Counted from the first letter of the stretch, positions 5,487 through 12,400 are shown. The stretch: DNA of 14,755 nt from Bifidobacterium breve (GCA_945889545.1 CAMDCC010000040.1:1-14755); one strand, 5' to 3'. Numbers and translations are program-made. The notes: generated from the sequence alone by a model not told the origin.

Positions 5487-8268
5487 TCATCGAGCTCGGC
5501 GAGCATGCGGTCGATCTCGGCGAGGATGAACTGGACGATCTCCTCGTCCGCCATCTTTGCGCCGCGCGCCGCAGCCGCCTCGTACGCTGCGTCGCCGAGC
5601 GCGGAACGCACCTGGACCTGCACTTCGTAGTGGTCCGCCCGCTCGTGAGACAGGAACTGCACGTTGATCGGGATGTCGAACGGCACGGTTTCCATCAGAC
5701 CCGCGAGCACGGCCGAGATCTCGTGATAGCCGAGACGTCCGGTGATCCCGGCACCACGGTTCACCGCGTTCGCGAGGTTCGAGTTGTCGCCAACCTCGTG
5801 CGAATACGCGATCCCCTCGCGCAAGAGCTCGAGCGCAAGCTTCGCGTTTCCGAGGCGAGCACGGAGCGAAGCGGCTTGGCACAACGCAGCGCCGAACGCA
5901 CCATCGACAGCACCCGCCCGGGTGAGGGCGATGCTCTCATCGACCGCGGCGAGCGCAACTTCGGGATCGTCGAGCGCGCTCGACCACGCGGTGGCGAAGA
6001 GCCCGAGTGCCAGGGAGGTCGGGTTCTGATTCTCCCTCGCGAGCTCCAGCCCGATCTCGGCTTCACGCTGTGCGCCGGCGAGGTCGTCAATGGACGCCAG
6101 CATCGTCGACATCGAGGAGTGCAGGGTAGAGCGCTCGGTGGTGACGTCGTCGAGGGCGTTGAGCTGGTGATGCACGTCGACGTAGATCGCGTGCAGGCGG
6201 TCGATATCGCCGGTCCACTACAGGCCATCCCCGCTGAGATGTCAGCCATGAGGTATGGGCGGTCGCCGGGGACCAACGGGATGCGGACGCCTTCGTCGGC
6301 CAGGACGGCCCCGGCCTGCCACTCCCCCCGCCCCTGCAGCAGGTGGTATGCCGCGGCGCCGAGGATGGCACGGAGACGGGTCGGAGTCGACGCCCGCGCG
6401 GGTTCCACCGCGCGCTCGGCCCAGGCGCCGATGCCGCTCGCCATGTTGGCGCTGCACTCGTACGCCAGGTCGGCGATGATCCCAACGCCGATCTCGTTGT
6501 CTTCGAAGTCGCCGCTGTCGAGGGCCCACGTGACCGCGGCACGCAAGTTGTCGAGCTCGAGCTGCACGCGCCGCCGCGCAACGAGCTCGTCGCGACCCAC
6601 GAGATCACGGCCCGTGCGCGCGGCAAGGTCCGCGTAGTGGAGCGCGTGACGCCTGCGAAAATCGTCGGCCGAGCCCGACTCGTCGAGCTGCTCCCGTGCG
6701 TATTGACGCAAAGTCTCGAGCATCGTGTACCGAGTCGTGTCTTCAGCCGTCTTGTCCGCGTTGACCATGGACTTGCCCACGAGGCTCGCCATCGCATCGA
6801 GGACGTCCCACTGCTCGATCCCGTCACACCCGACCACGGCGGAGGCTGCCGCGCTGTCGAAGCTGCCCGAGAACACCCCGAGCCGGTCGAACACCAGTCG
6901 TTCGCTCGGTTCGAGCAGTGAGTACGACCAGTCGACGGTGGCCCGCAGGGTCTGGTGCCGCTCCACCGCCGTACGTCGGCCGCCGGTGAGGAGTCTGAAC
7001 CGCTCGTCGAGGAGCGCGGCGATCTCGGTCGGGCTCATTGCCGCGACCCGAGCCGCGGTCAGCTCGATCGCGAGCGGGATCCCGTCAAGGCGCTTGCAGA
7101 TCTCGGCGACCGCGCCAGCGTTCGCCGCGTCGATCGCAAACTCGGGAACAACGGATTGCGCGCGCTCCACGAACAGCCGGACAGCCGGACTCGTGGCTAC
7201 GTCGTCGACGGAAGCGGTCTTGGGCATGCGGAGTGAGCGCAGTGGCCACACCTGCTCCCCCTCGACCGCGAGGCCCTCCCGGCTGGTTGCGAGGATGCGG
7301 ACGCCGCCGCACTCGTGCAGCACTGCCTCGGCCAACAGACCGGCGTCGTCGAGCAGGTGCTCGCAGTTGTCGAGCACCAGCAGGAGCTCCTTATTTCGCA
7401 GGAACTCGACGATGCTCCCTTCGAGCGACACGTTGGGATGCGGCTACACGCCAAGGGTGGCCGCGACCACCTGCACGAGCGCCTCGGGGTCGCTCGCCGC
7501 TGCGAGCTCGCACAACCAGGCACCGTCGGGGAAGCGCGGGAGCACCTCGGCCGCCACCTGCGTGGCGAGCCGGGTCTTGCCCACGCCGCCCACGCCGATG
7601 AGCGTGACAAGTCGCGCTTCGTCGAGCGCCTTCGCGACGCGATCGAGCTCGTCGTCGCGGCCGACGAACGACGTGAGTTGGAGCGGCAGGTTGCCCGCGT
7701 AAGCATCAAGCGTCCGCAGCGGCGGGAACTCCTCGCCGAGTCCGGGTGCGCGTAGTTGGAAGACGCGCTCCGGTCGCGAAAGGTCGCGCAGGCGATGCTC
7801 GCCGAGGTCGAGCAGGGAGGCGTCGCCGGCGATCGAATCTCCGAGCAGCTCTGCTGTCGCAAGGGAGACAAGCGCCTGACCGCCATGCGCCGCGGCGGCG
7901 AGTCGGGCGGCGCGATTCACGGCAGTGCCGAAGTAGTCACCATCGCGGTGCGTTGCCGCGCCGGTGTGCACTCCCATGCGTACGCGCAGCGGGCCGTCGG
8001 GACCCTGCACATCGGACAGGGCGCGCTGGCCGTCGGCCGCAGCACCGATCGCGTCCTCGGCAGTAGTGAACGCAGCATGCAGGCCGTCGCCGGTCGTCTT
8101 GACCACATGCCCGCCGCGCGACTCGACCGCCCCACGCAGGATCTCGTCGTGGCGGGCGAGCGCTTCCTTCATCGCCTCGGGATGCTCGTCCCACAGCCGC
8201 GTCGAACCCACGAGGTCGGTGAACAGGAACGTCACCGTCCCCGTAGGAAGCCCCCCTGCCCCAGGCAT
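5480..8268 (-). pseudogene. Second cyclase-STAND ATPase-TPR gene, disrupted by a nonsense codon and a frameshift
   Basis: This is a paralogue of the gene at 2225-4975, in the same orientation and of the same total length. The first segment (7444-8268, 274 residues, ATG 8268) holds an apparently complete class III cyclase domain: D18, K57, D61, D111, N118 and R122. It also holds a Walker A GVGGVGKT at 225-232. A TAG at 7444-7446 then interrupts the frame. The same frame continues without a gap (PHPNVSLEGSIVEFL..., Walker B LLLVLDN, LDGIPLAIELTAARV) to about 6218. There a 1-nt deletion or equivalent shifts the frame. The TPR-like C-terminus resumes at WTGDIDRLHAIYVDVHHQ (from 6217) and ends at the TGA 5480-5482. 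Two independent lesions make loss of the full-length protein likely. A truncated cyclase with a P-loop but no Walker B could still be made. Confidence 0.85.
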
Positions 8269-8321
8269 CGAGCGAGTCTCGCACTTGTACGGTGACAGCT
8301 GGGTGGGGAGACCGCTGGGCC

Positions 8322-8714
8322 TCAGGCCGCCCGGATGACCTCGATGTCGTAGCGGTCGAAGATCGGATCGGCGGTCACCAGGGGGACGCCCTCGAGCTGT
8401 GCCTGCGCGACCAGCAGCCGGTCGAATGGATCGCGGTGGTGAGGGGCGAGGGCCGCGACCCGCAGCGCGTGTGCATGCTCGATTGGGAGTGCGAGCACAC
8501 CGCTCGTGCGCATTCGCTCGGGCACATAGAGCTCGGGTGGTTCAGGGATCGGCAGGCGGCCGAGGGCGTACTTGATGGCGATCTCCCACGAGCTCGCGGC
8601 CGACAGCAACAGCGTGGAGTGGGCGTCCTCGATCAGGGCGCGGGCAACCGAGCCAAGCCGGCTCGGCGCGGCCTGCATCCACAGCCAGACATGGGTGTCG
8701 AGGAGGGCCGTCAC
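8322..8714 (-). CDS. vapC: VapC-family PIN-domain ribonuclease toxin
   Basis: This 130-residue PIN-domain protein is a predicted Mg-dependent endoribonuclease that cleaves RNA when freed from its antitoxin. Acidic active-site candidates are visible: D6 (LLDTHVWLW), E44 (SSWEIAIKYALG), D95/D98 (HRDPFDRLLVAQA) and D116 (LVTADPIFDRY). This is the complete pattern of the VapC subgroup with 'DTHVWLW'. Length is normal for the family. The start is the GTG at 8714, which overlaps the antitoxin stop as GTGA; no separate Shine-Dalgarno is seen, so translation is probably coupled. It follows the antitoxin gene in the standard antitoxin-first order. The pair sits between imuB and the broken cyclase gene. 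No lesion is visible, so the toxin appears intact. The RNA target cannot be told from sequence. Confidence 0.92.
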   Translation of the reverse strand: MTALLDTHVWLWMQAAPSRLGSVARALIEDAHSTLLLSAASSWEIAIKYALGRLPIPEPPELYVPERMRTSGVLALPIEHAHALRVAALAPHHRDPFDRLLVAQAQLEGVPLVTADPIFDRYDIEVIRAA

Positions 8715-8941
8715 TGCTCGAAGGTGTCGAGGATCAAGTCCGGAAGCGGCGCGTCGAAATCAAGTGGGATCTCGTAGCGTCCCTCGTCGCGTCCGAGCAC
8801 CCTGGGGCGCGGCGTGGAGACGGGCACGAGCTTGGCGATGGGCGAGCCGCCACGGGTGATGACGATCTCTTCTCCGGCCGCGACCTGGCGTAACAGCCGC
8901 GAGAGATGGGTCTTCGCTTCATGCACCCCAACGTGTGGCAT
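8711..8941 (-). CDS. vapB: Phd/YefM-type antitoxin of the VapBC pair
   Basis: This 76-residue antitoxin has a Phd/YefM-like N-terminal DNA-binding domain: GVHEAKTHLSRLLRQVAAGEEIVITRGGSPIAKLVPV. This is the 'EAK..Ls.ll..v..GE.v.ItR.G.PvA.Lvp' pattern. A short, acidic, probably disordered C-terminus (about 50-76, with several Asp and hydrophobic residues, ending LILDTFEQ) would wrap the toxin. ATG 8941 is chosen because the conserved domain begins right after it and a promoter with tandem palindromes lies directly upstream. The open frame to 9766 is only antisense/out-of-frame extension through imuB. Its stop overlaps the toxin start by 4 bp. It is expected to neutralise VapC and repress its own promoter. 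Confidence 0.9.
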   Translation of the reverse strand: MPHVGVHEAKTHLSRLLRQVAAGEEIVITRGGSPIAKLVPVSTPRPRVLGRDEGRYEIPLDFDAPLPDLILDTFEQ

Positions 8942-8949
8942 AGCGCCAG

Positions 8950-8977
8950 GGTATGACTTAGTCCATGACTTAGTCAA
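8950..8977 (-). promoter_or_regulatory. vapBC promoter with tandem palindromic operator
   Basis: ATGACTTAGTC occurs twice, at 8953-8963 and 8965-8975, with a 12-bp period. Each copy contains GACTTAGTC, a near-perfect palindrome with an odd centre. On the minus strand a possible -35 TTGACT (8977-8972), a 16-bp spacer and a possible -10 CATACC (8955-8950) overlap both copies. The vapB ATG is at 8941, so the transcript would be almost leaderless. The arrangement fits autorepression by the VapB or VapBC complex. The repeats are seen directly; the promoter role is inferred. Confidence 0.68.
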
Positions 8978-8997
8978 GTTACCCCTGGCCGTAGTGC

Positions 8998-10650
8998 TCA
9001 GTCGTAGACGGCCTCCACACCGGCGCGGCCGCCTTCCACCGCCACGAGGCACGCGATCTGCGCGTCTCCATCGCCCACCACCACTTGCCAGAGCGCGCGG
9101 CGACGACGGGCCACTCGATCCCACCAGCGCAGGTCGTGGGCCCAGGGTCCGGCCCATGCGGTGACGGTGCCACCGCCGCCGGGCAACGCGTCGCATCGCA
9201 GGTGCGCGGGCGCTGCTGACGCCTCCCCGCGTCCCGACACGGCGATGGGCGCGCCGTCGGCGTCGAGCAGCTCCGCGGGGAGCGCCGGCGTGTGCACGCG
9301 TGCAGGCGCGGGACCGGGGATCGCGCCCGGCCACGCCGGGACCTCCGCGCCAGATTCCGCGCCAGATTCGGCGCCGGACGCGAAGCGGTCGTCGCGGGGT
9401 TCGCCCCATGGCACCCAACGCACACGTTCGGACGGCGCGCGGCCACCGGCGACGACCGCGGTGACCACGCCGTCGTGGCCGAGCATCCCCTGGAGCCGTG
9501 CGAGCGCGCGGTCGGTGCGATCGTGCGCGGCGGCGTCGCCACCCCAGAAGCCGAGCTGACGCGCGGCCGCGGGCACGACGCGGTCGGGTGAGAGCCGGAT
9601 GAGCGTGAGGGCACCCGATAACCCACCTTCTTGCGTGAGCCAGCCGTCGAGCTGCCAACGCACGCGCGCCACCAGCGCAGCCGGAGTGAGTGCGCCCTCG
9701 TGGCGCCAGCAGCGCGTGAGGTGTTCGCCGTGCTCGGTCTCCGCCGCCACCACCACTTGCGTGCACGCGAGGCCGAGCGTCTCGAGTCGCTCGAGCAGTC
9801 GATCGGCAAGACCCTTGGCTGCGAACGCGGCTTCGTCGACACGCGTGGCAGGAGGATCGAGCTCGCAGGTCTCCACGAGATCGGGCGGTGGTGGCGCGGG
9901 CGGCGCGGCGCCCTCGTCGAGACCCAGCGCCAGACGGTGAGCGTGCGCGCCGCTCGTCCCGAAGCGTGCGAGCACTGCTGGCGCCGGGAGTGCGGCGAAG
10001 TCGCCCAACGTCGGCAGACCAAGACGGGCGAGCAGCGACACCAGATCATCCCCGGTGAGAACCGCGCCGCTCAGCACGCCGACCGGCCAGGGTGCGAGGA
10101 ACGCCGGCGACCCGTCGGGGACCACGATGCGCGCGGCACCAGGACCGGCAGTGCGGGCTGCGAGCCGCGCCGCGAAGGACCCGTCGGCCACGCCAACGCG
10201 CGCGCTCGTGACGCCGGTTGCGGCCACGGCTTCGAGCACGCGCGTCGAAAGTACATCGTCGCCCCCGAAGTAGCGGGTTGGGCCGCGGGTCGGGAACGTG
10301 AGCACTCCGGGGCGTTCGAGCACAACGCCCGGTGTGATCGGATCCATCAACCGCGCGATGGCCTCGAACGTGCGCGCTTCGGCCGCGGGATCCGCGTCGA
10401 CCACTACAAGTCCAGCGCAGCGCGACTCGGCCTCCCGACGGCGCAACCCCACGGTCACGCCCTCGGCCCGGGCTTCGGTCGACGCCGCGCGCACCACGAG
10501 GCCGCGCTTTCCACGCTCTACAACGGCGACCGGCGATCCTTCGAGCGTTGGGTCGATGCAGCGAGCGGTGGCCACCGCCCACGCGGGACACCACAGCGCG
10601 AACGTGCGAGTTGGAGTGTCGTGGGCGTTTGGACTAGCCGACACGGGCAA
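8998..10650 (-). CDS. imuB: ImuB, catalytically inactive Y-family polymerase-like mutasome hub
   Basis: This is a 550-residue Y-family polymerase homologue. ImuB bridges DnaE2 and ImuA' to the beta sliding clamp during SOS mutagenesis. The N-terminus (TFALWCPAWAVATA, about 16-29) lies where active Y-family enzymes have their first metal-binding aspartates. No such acidic residues are present, as expected for ImuB. A clamp-binding motif, QLGFWG, is at 365-370 and resembles the mycobacterial QLPLWG motif. After it comes a low-complexity linker with SGAE repeated three times (about 425-436), then a conserved-looking C-terminal region. The start is uncertain: TTG 10650 (overlapping the imuA' stop by 17 bp) or GTG 10644. 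Neither has a convincing Shine-Dalgarno, and translational coupling to imuA' is likely. It should be transcribed from the SOS promoter at 11296-11324. Confidence 0.93.
   Translation of the reverse strand: MPVSASPNAHDTPTRTFALWCPAWAVATARCIDPTLEGSPVAVVERGKRGLVVRAASTEARAEGVTVGLRRREAESRCAGLVVVDADPAAEARTFEAIARLMDPITPGVVLERPGVLTFPTRGPTRYFGGDDVLSTRVLEAVAATGVTSARVGVADGSFAARLAARTAGPGAARIVVPDGSPAFLAPWPVGVLSGAVLTGDDLVSLLARLGLPTLGDFAALPAPAVLARFGTSGAHAHRLALGLDEGAAPPAPPPPDLVETCELDPPATRVDEAAFAAKGLADRLLERLETLGLACTQVVVAAETEHGEHLTRCWRHEGALTPAALVARVRWQLDGWLTQEGGLSGALTLIRLSPDRVVPAAARQLGFWGGDAAAHDRTDRALARLQGMLGHDGVVTAVVAGGRAPSERVRWVPWGEPRDDRFASGAESGAESGAEVPAWPGAIPGPAPARVHTPALPAELLDADGAPIAVSGRGEASAAPAHLRCDALPGGGGTVTAWAGPWAHDLRWWDRVARRRRALWQVVVGDGDAQIACLVAVEGGRAGVEAVYD
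9346..9381 (-). repeat. 12-bp in-frame tandem repeat inside imuB
   Basis: Two nearly identical 12-bp units (GCGCCAGATTC cores at 9347-9357 and 9359-9369) and a diverged third encode SGAE three times. The position, beyond the clamp motif, suggests a flexible linker whose length can vary by slippage without breaking the frame. Confidence 0.6.
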
Positions 10651-11290
10651 GTCGGGTGCGCGCCGCAGCTCCTTGACCTTCTACTCGGACCAATCGATCG
10701 CGCGCGGTGAGCAGTCCTCCGCCAGACTCGAGCCCGTGCCATGTTCCACCGGTTGCGAAGAGACGCAACGCGGCGTCGGCCGACCAGGGTGCACTGGTCT
10801 CGATGGCGACGAGCACGCTGCCGCGCTCACGTGCACGCGACACCAGACGCCGGGCATCCGCCGCGCTCACGTGACGGGGCATCTCCGCGAGCACGAGGGT
10901 CACGCTTTCGAGCAGCGCGGCGACCACGGTGGCCCAGCGCCCGACGGGCACGCGGCGGATCACTGCGAAGCGGTCGAGCGCCACCCCGGTCTGCGCTGCG
11001 GCTTCGCCGCTGAGCGTGCCGTGAAGATCGATCGCGGCCGCCCACTCCCCGGTGGTGGTGGCCGCGGCGGCCAGCGCGAGTGCGAGGGAAGTGCCGCCTG
11101 CCCCCGTCGTGCCGGCAACGGTCAACGTGGCGCCGCGCTGCAGCACTCCGGCGGGGAGCAGCTCGCCGAGGGCGCCGGGCACGGAGATGGCGCGGTCGCG
11201 AGCAAGGGTGATCGGCCGCGCGGCCTGTCCGACCGCCTCCAGGCGCGCCCGGGCCTCGTGGTCACGCCGGGGAAGCGGGGCCGAGGCCAT
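10634..11290 (-). CDS. imuA': ImuA' (RecA-like mutasome accessory protein)
   Basis: This 218-residue RecA-fold protein is encoded directly upstream of, and overlapping, imuB. Position, size and the SOS box identify it as the ImuA/ImuA' component, which with ImuB and DnaE2 makes the damage-induced mutasome. The RecA-like core runs from about residue 36 (VPGALGELLPAGVLQRGATLTVAG) through LVLAEMPRHVSAADARRLVSRARERGSVLVAIE. The P-loop position reads GTTGAGGT (60-67): the Walker A lysine is replaced by glycine (G66), so ATP hydrolysis is doubtful. ATG 11290 is chosen because a LexA-covered promoter ends just upstream. The open frame beyond it would cross the SOS box and the next gene. The similar SulA-like name sometimes given to such proteins is less apt in this context. 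Confidence 0.88.
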   Translation of the reverse strand: MASAPLPRRDHEARARLEAVGQAARPITLARDRAISVPGALGELLPAGVLQRGATLTVAGTTGAGGTSLALALAAAATTTGEWAAAIDLHGTLSGEAAAQTGVALDRFAVIRRVPVGRWATVVAALLESVTLVLAEMPRHVSAADARRLVSRARERGSVLVAIETSAPWSADAALRLFATGGTWHGLESGGGLLTARDRLVRVEGQGAAARTRLARVG

Positions 11291-11295
11291 GCACC

Positions 11296-11324
11296 GGTAT
11301 ACCGAACATACGTTCGGAGCGCAA
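11296..11324 (-). promoter_or_regulatory. LexA-controlled promoter of imuA'-imuB (SOS box 11302-11317)
   Basis: CCGAACATACGTTCGG at 11302-11317 is a LexA box. Read on the minus strand, its 14-bp core CGAACGTATGTTCG is identical to that at the dnaE2 promoter. The box fills the 17-bp spacer between a possible -35 TTGCGC (11324-11319) and a possible -10 TATACC (11301-11296). The predicted start of transcription coincides with or lies within a few bases of the ATG at 11290, so the mRNA is probably leaderless. Promoter elements are inferred; the box is direct. Confidence 0.88.
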
Positions 11325-11333
11325 CCGAGACTC

Positions 11334-11382
11334 GTTCTGGAGAGCCAGCACCCCGGATTCCGGGGCTGTGGATCTCCAGAAC
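11334..11382 (-). terminator. Large nested hairpin after the NifU-N-like gene
   Basis: GTTCTGGAGA (11334-11343) and TCTCCAGAAC (11373-11382) are perfect 10-bp arms. They enclose a second perfect palindrome, CCCCGGATTCCGGGG (11351-11365), with 7-bp arms around one base. The element lies 8 bp beyond the TAG stop of the upstream gene and just before the imuA' SOS promoter. It would isolate the SOS operon from readthrough. No T-tract follows, so it would be a tail-less terminator; a mobile palindromic repeat is the alternative. Confidence 0.55.
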
Positions 11383-11390
11383 GGGGATTC

Positions 11391-11756
11391 CTAAGCGGTC
11401 GGCTCCGGGCGGGGCAGCGGCTCGACGCCCATGGCGCGTAGCGACTCGTCGGACCAACCCGCGTCGTCGCCGTAGAAGCCGAAGAGGTGCTGGATCGTCT
11501 CGAGCACCTTCGGTTCGAGTGCGGGCCACTTGTCGGCCGGCGCCTCGACGGTGACGTCGCTTGAGTAGATGGTGACGCGCGATGCGCCCAGACCGAGGAT
11601 CCGGTTGGCAAGTACGTCAGGAGCACGGCTGCCCTTGGCGTCGTCCATGGACGCGTACCGCTCGATCGCCATGCCCGTGAGCGAGCGGTTGCAGTCGAAG
11701 ATGCGCACATCGGGCGATGCCCCGGGACGCGCGTTGACAGTGATCTCTTGGCCCAT
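11391..11756 (-). CDS. Stand-alone NifU/Nfu N-terminal-like domain protein
   Basis: This 121-residue protein resembles the Nfu N-terminal domain: RSLTGMAIERYASMDDA, APDVLANRILGLGASRVTIYSSDVTVEAP and DKWPALEPKVLETIQHLFGF. The pattern 'G(V)..V.i.....TV......W..L.P.V...I' is that of the Nfu_N fold. Full-length Nfu proteins add a C-terminal CxxC Fe-S scaffold domain, which is absent here, so an Fe-S carrier role cannot be assumed. The only cysteine seen is C22. ATG 11756 has a good upstream AGGAG (minus strand, around 11761-11765). It is 37 bp downstream of the TIGR03086-like gene on the same strand, suggesting co-transcription. A large hairpin follows the stop. Function unknown; family call is by motif reading only. 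Confidence 0.68.
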   Translation of the reverse strand: MGQEITVNARPGASPDVRIFDCNRSLTGMAIERYASMDDAKGSRAPDVLANRILGLGASRVTIYSSDVTVEAPADKWPALEPKVLETIQHLFGFYGDDAGWSDESLRAMGVEPLPRPEPTA

Positions 11757-11793
11757 CTCTTCTCCTGTTCGGACGGGCGAGAGACTACGCCGC

Positions 11794-12363
11794 TCAGCCG
11801 CGGCGGCCGAGGGCTGCCAGGAGCTTGGTCTGCAGATCGGCACCATCGGGGACCGGCTGCGGCTCGCCGAAGGCTCCGGAGTTCTCGAAGTCGGCGATCT
11901 CGGCCTGGACGACCTCCCAGCACGCCTCGACGAGGTCGAGTGGCAGGTTCGCGTCCTGACTCGTGGACTCGGCGATGTCCCAACCGTGGATGAGCACGTC
12001 AACGAAGCGATGGCCGCAGTACACCGATCCGGGGACGGGGCCGTAGGAAACTGCGACCGGGGCGTCCGTCGCGCCGGGCCCCGCAAACGCAGCGGCGGCA
12101 ACGGTGGCCGATGCGGTGTACGCCGCGCCAGCGTCGTCGCCGAGCACGTCGCCGTCGAGACGGTCGCCAACTTCCTCGATGCTCTTGCCCGCGACCAGCT
12201 CAGCCACCCAGAGGTTGCCGGAGACCAGGTGGTTCACTAGGTCGCGCACGCTCCATCCCGCGCACACGGAGGCCCGGGACCACTGGTCGCTCGCGATTGC
12301 TGCGACCGCGGGACCCACGAAGTTGAGCGCACGAGCATGAACGTCAAGAAGGTTGACTGGCAT
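11794..12363 (-). CDS. TIGR03086-type DinB/mycothiol maleylpyruvate isomerase-like metal-binding protein
   Basis: This 189-residue protein belongs to the DinB-like four-helix superfamily that includes mycothiol-dependent maleylpyruvate isomerases. The N-terminal helix region ends in W..ASVCAGWSVRDLVNHLVSGN, with H45 as the conserved metal ligand. A second His-rich segment, YCGHRFVDVLIHGWDIAEST (about 115-134), supplies further candidate ligands H118 and H126. This layout is typical of the actinobacterial TIGR03086 family, whose substrates are mostly unknown and are often guessed to be thiol-related. ATG 12363 is chosen because the family N-terminus starts right there (LLDVHARAL); the upstream open frame overlaps rnhB out of frame. 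No Shine-Dalgarno is evident. Genes on both sides are on the same strand (56 bp after rnhB, 37 bp before the NifU-N-like gene). Confidence 0.82.
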   Translation of the reverse strand: MPVNLLDVHARALNFVGPAVAAIASDQWSRASVCAGWSVRDLVNHLVSGNLWVAELVAGKSIEEVGDRLDGDVLGDDAGAAYTASATVAAAAFAGPGATDAPVAVSYGPVPGSVYCGHRFVDVLIHGWDIAESTSQDANLPLDLVEACWEVVQAEIADFENSGAFGEPQPVPDGADLQTKLLAALGRRG

Positions 12364-12400
12364 TCGGTCAACGCTATGCGAACCGACGCCGCGAACCGGC

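Noticed and set aside
8272..8282. GCGAGTCTCGC palindrome just upstream of the broken cyclase gene
   Set aside because: An 11-bp palindrome is short and of a kind expected by chance in GC-rich DNA. No second copy was found upstream of the paralogue, so no operator is called.
8942..9766. N-terminal extension of the VapB frame through imuB
   Set aside because: Low-complexity Arg/Ala/Gly sequence out of frame with imuB. The antitoxin domain and its promoter fix the start at 8941.
11291..11983. N-terminal extension of ImuA' upstream of 11290
   Set aside because: It would cross the LexA promoter, the large hairpin and the NifU-N-like gene, and has no domain content.
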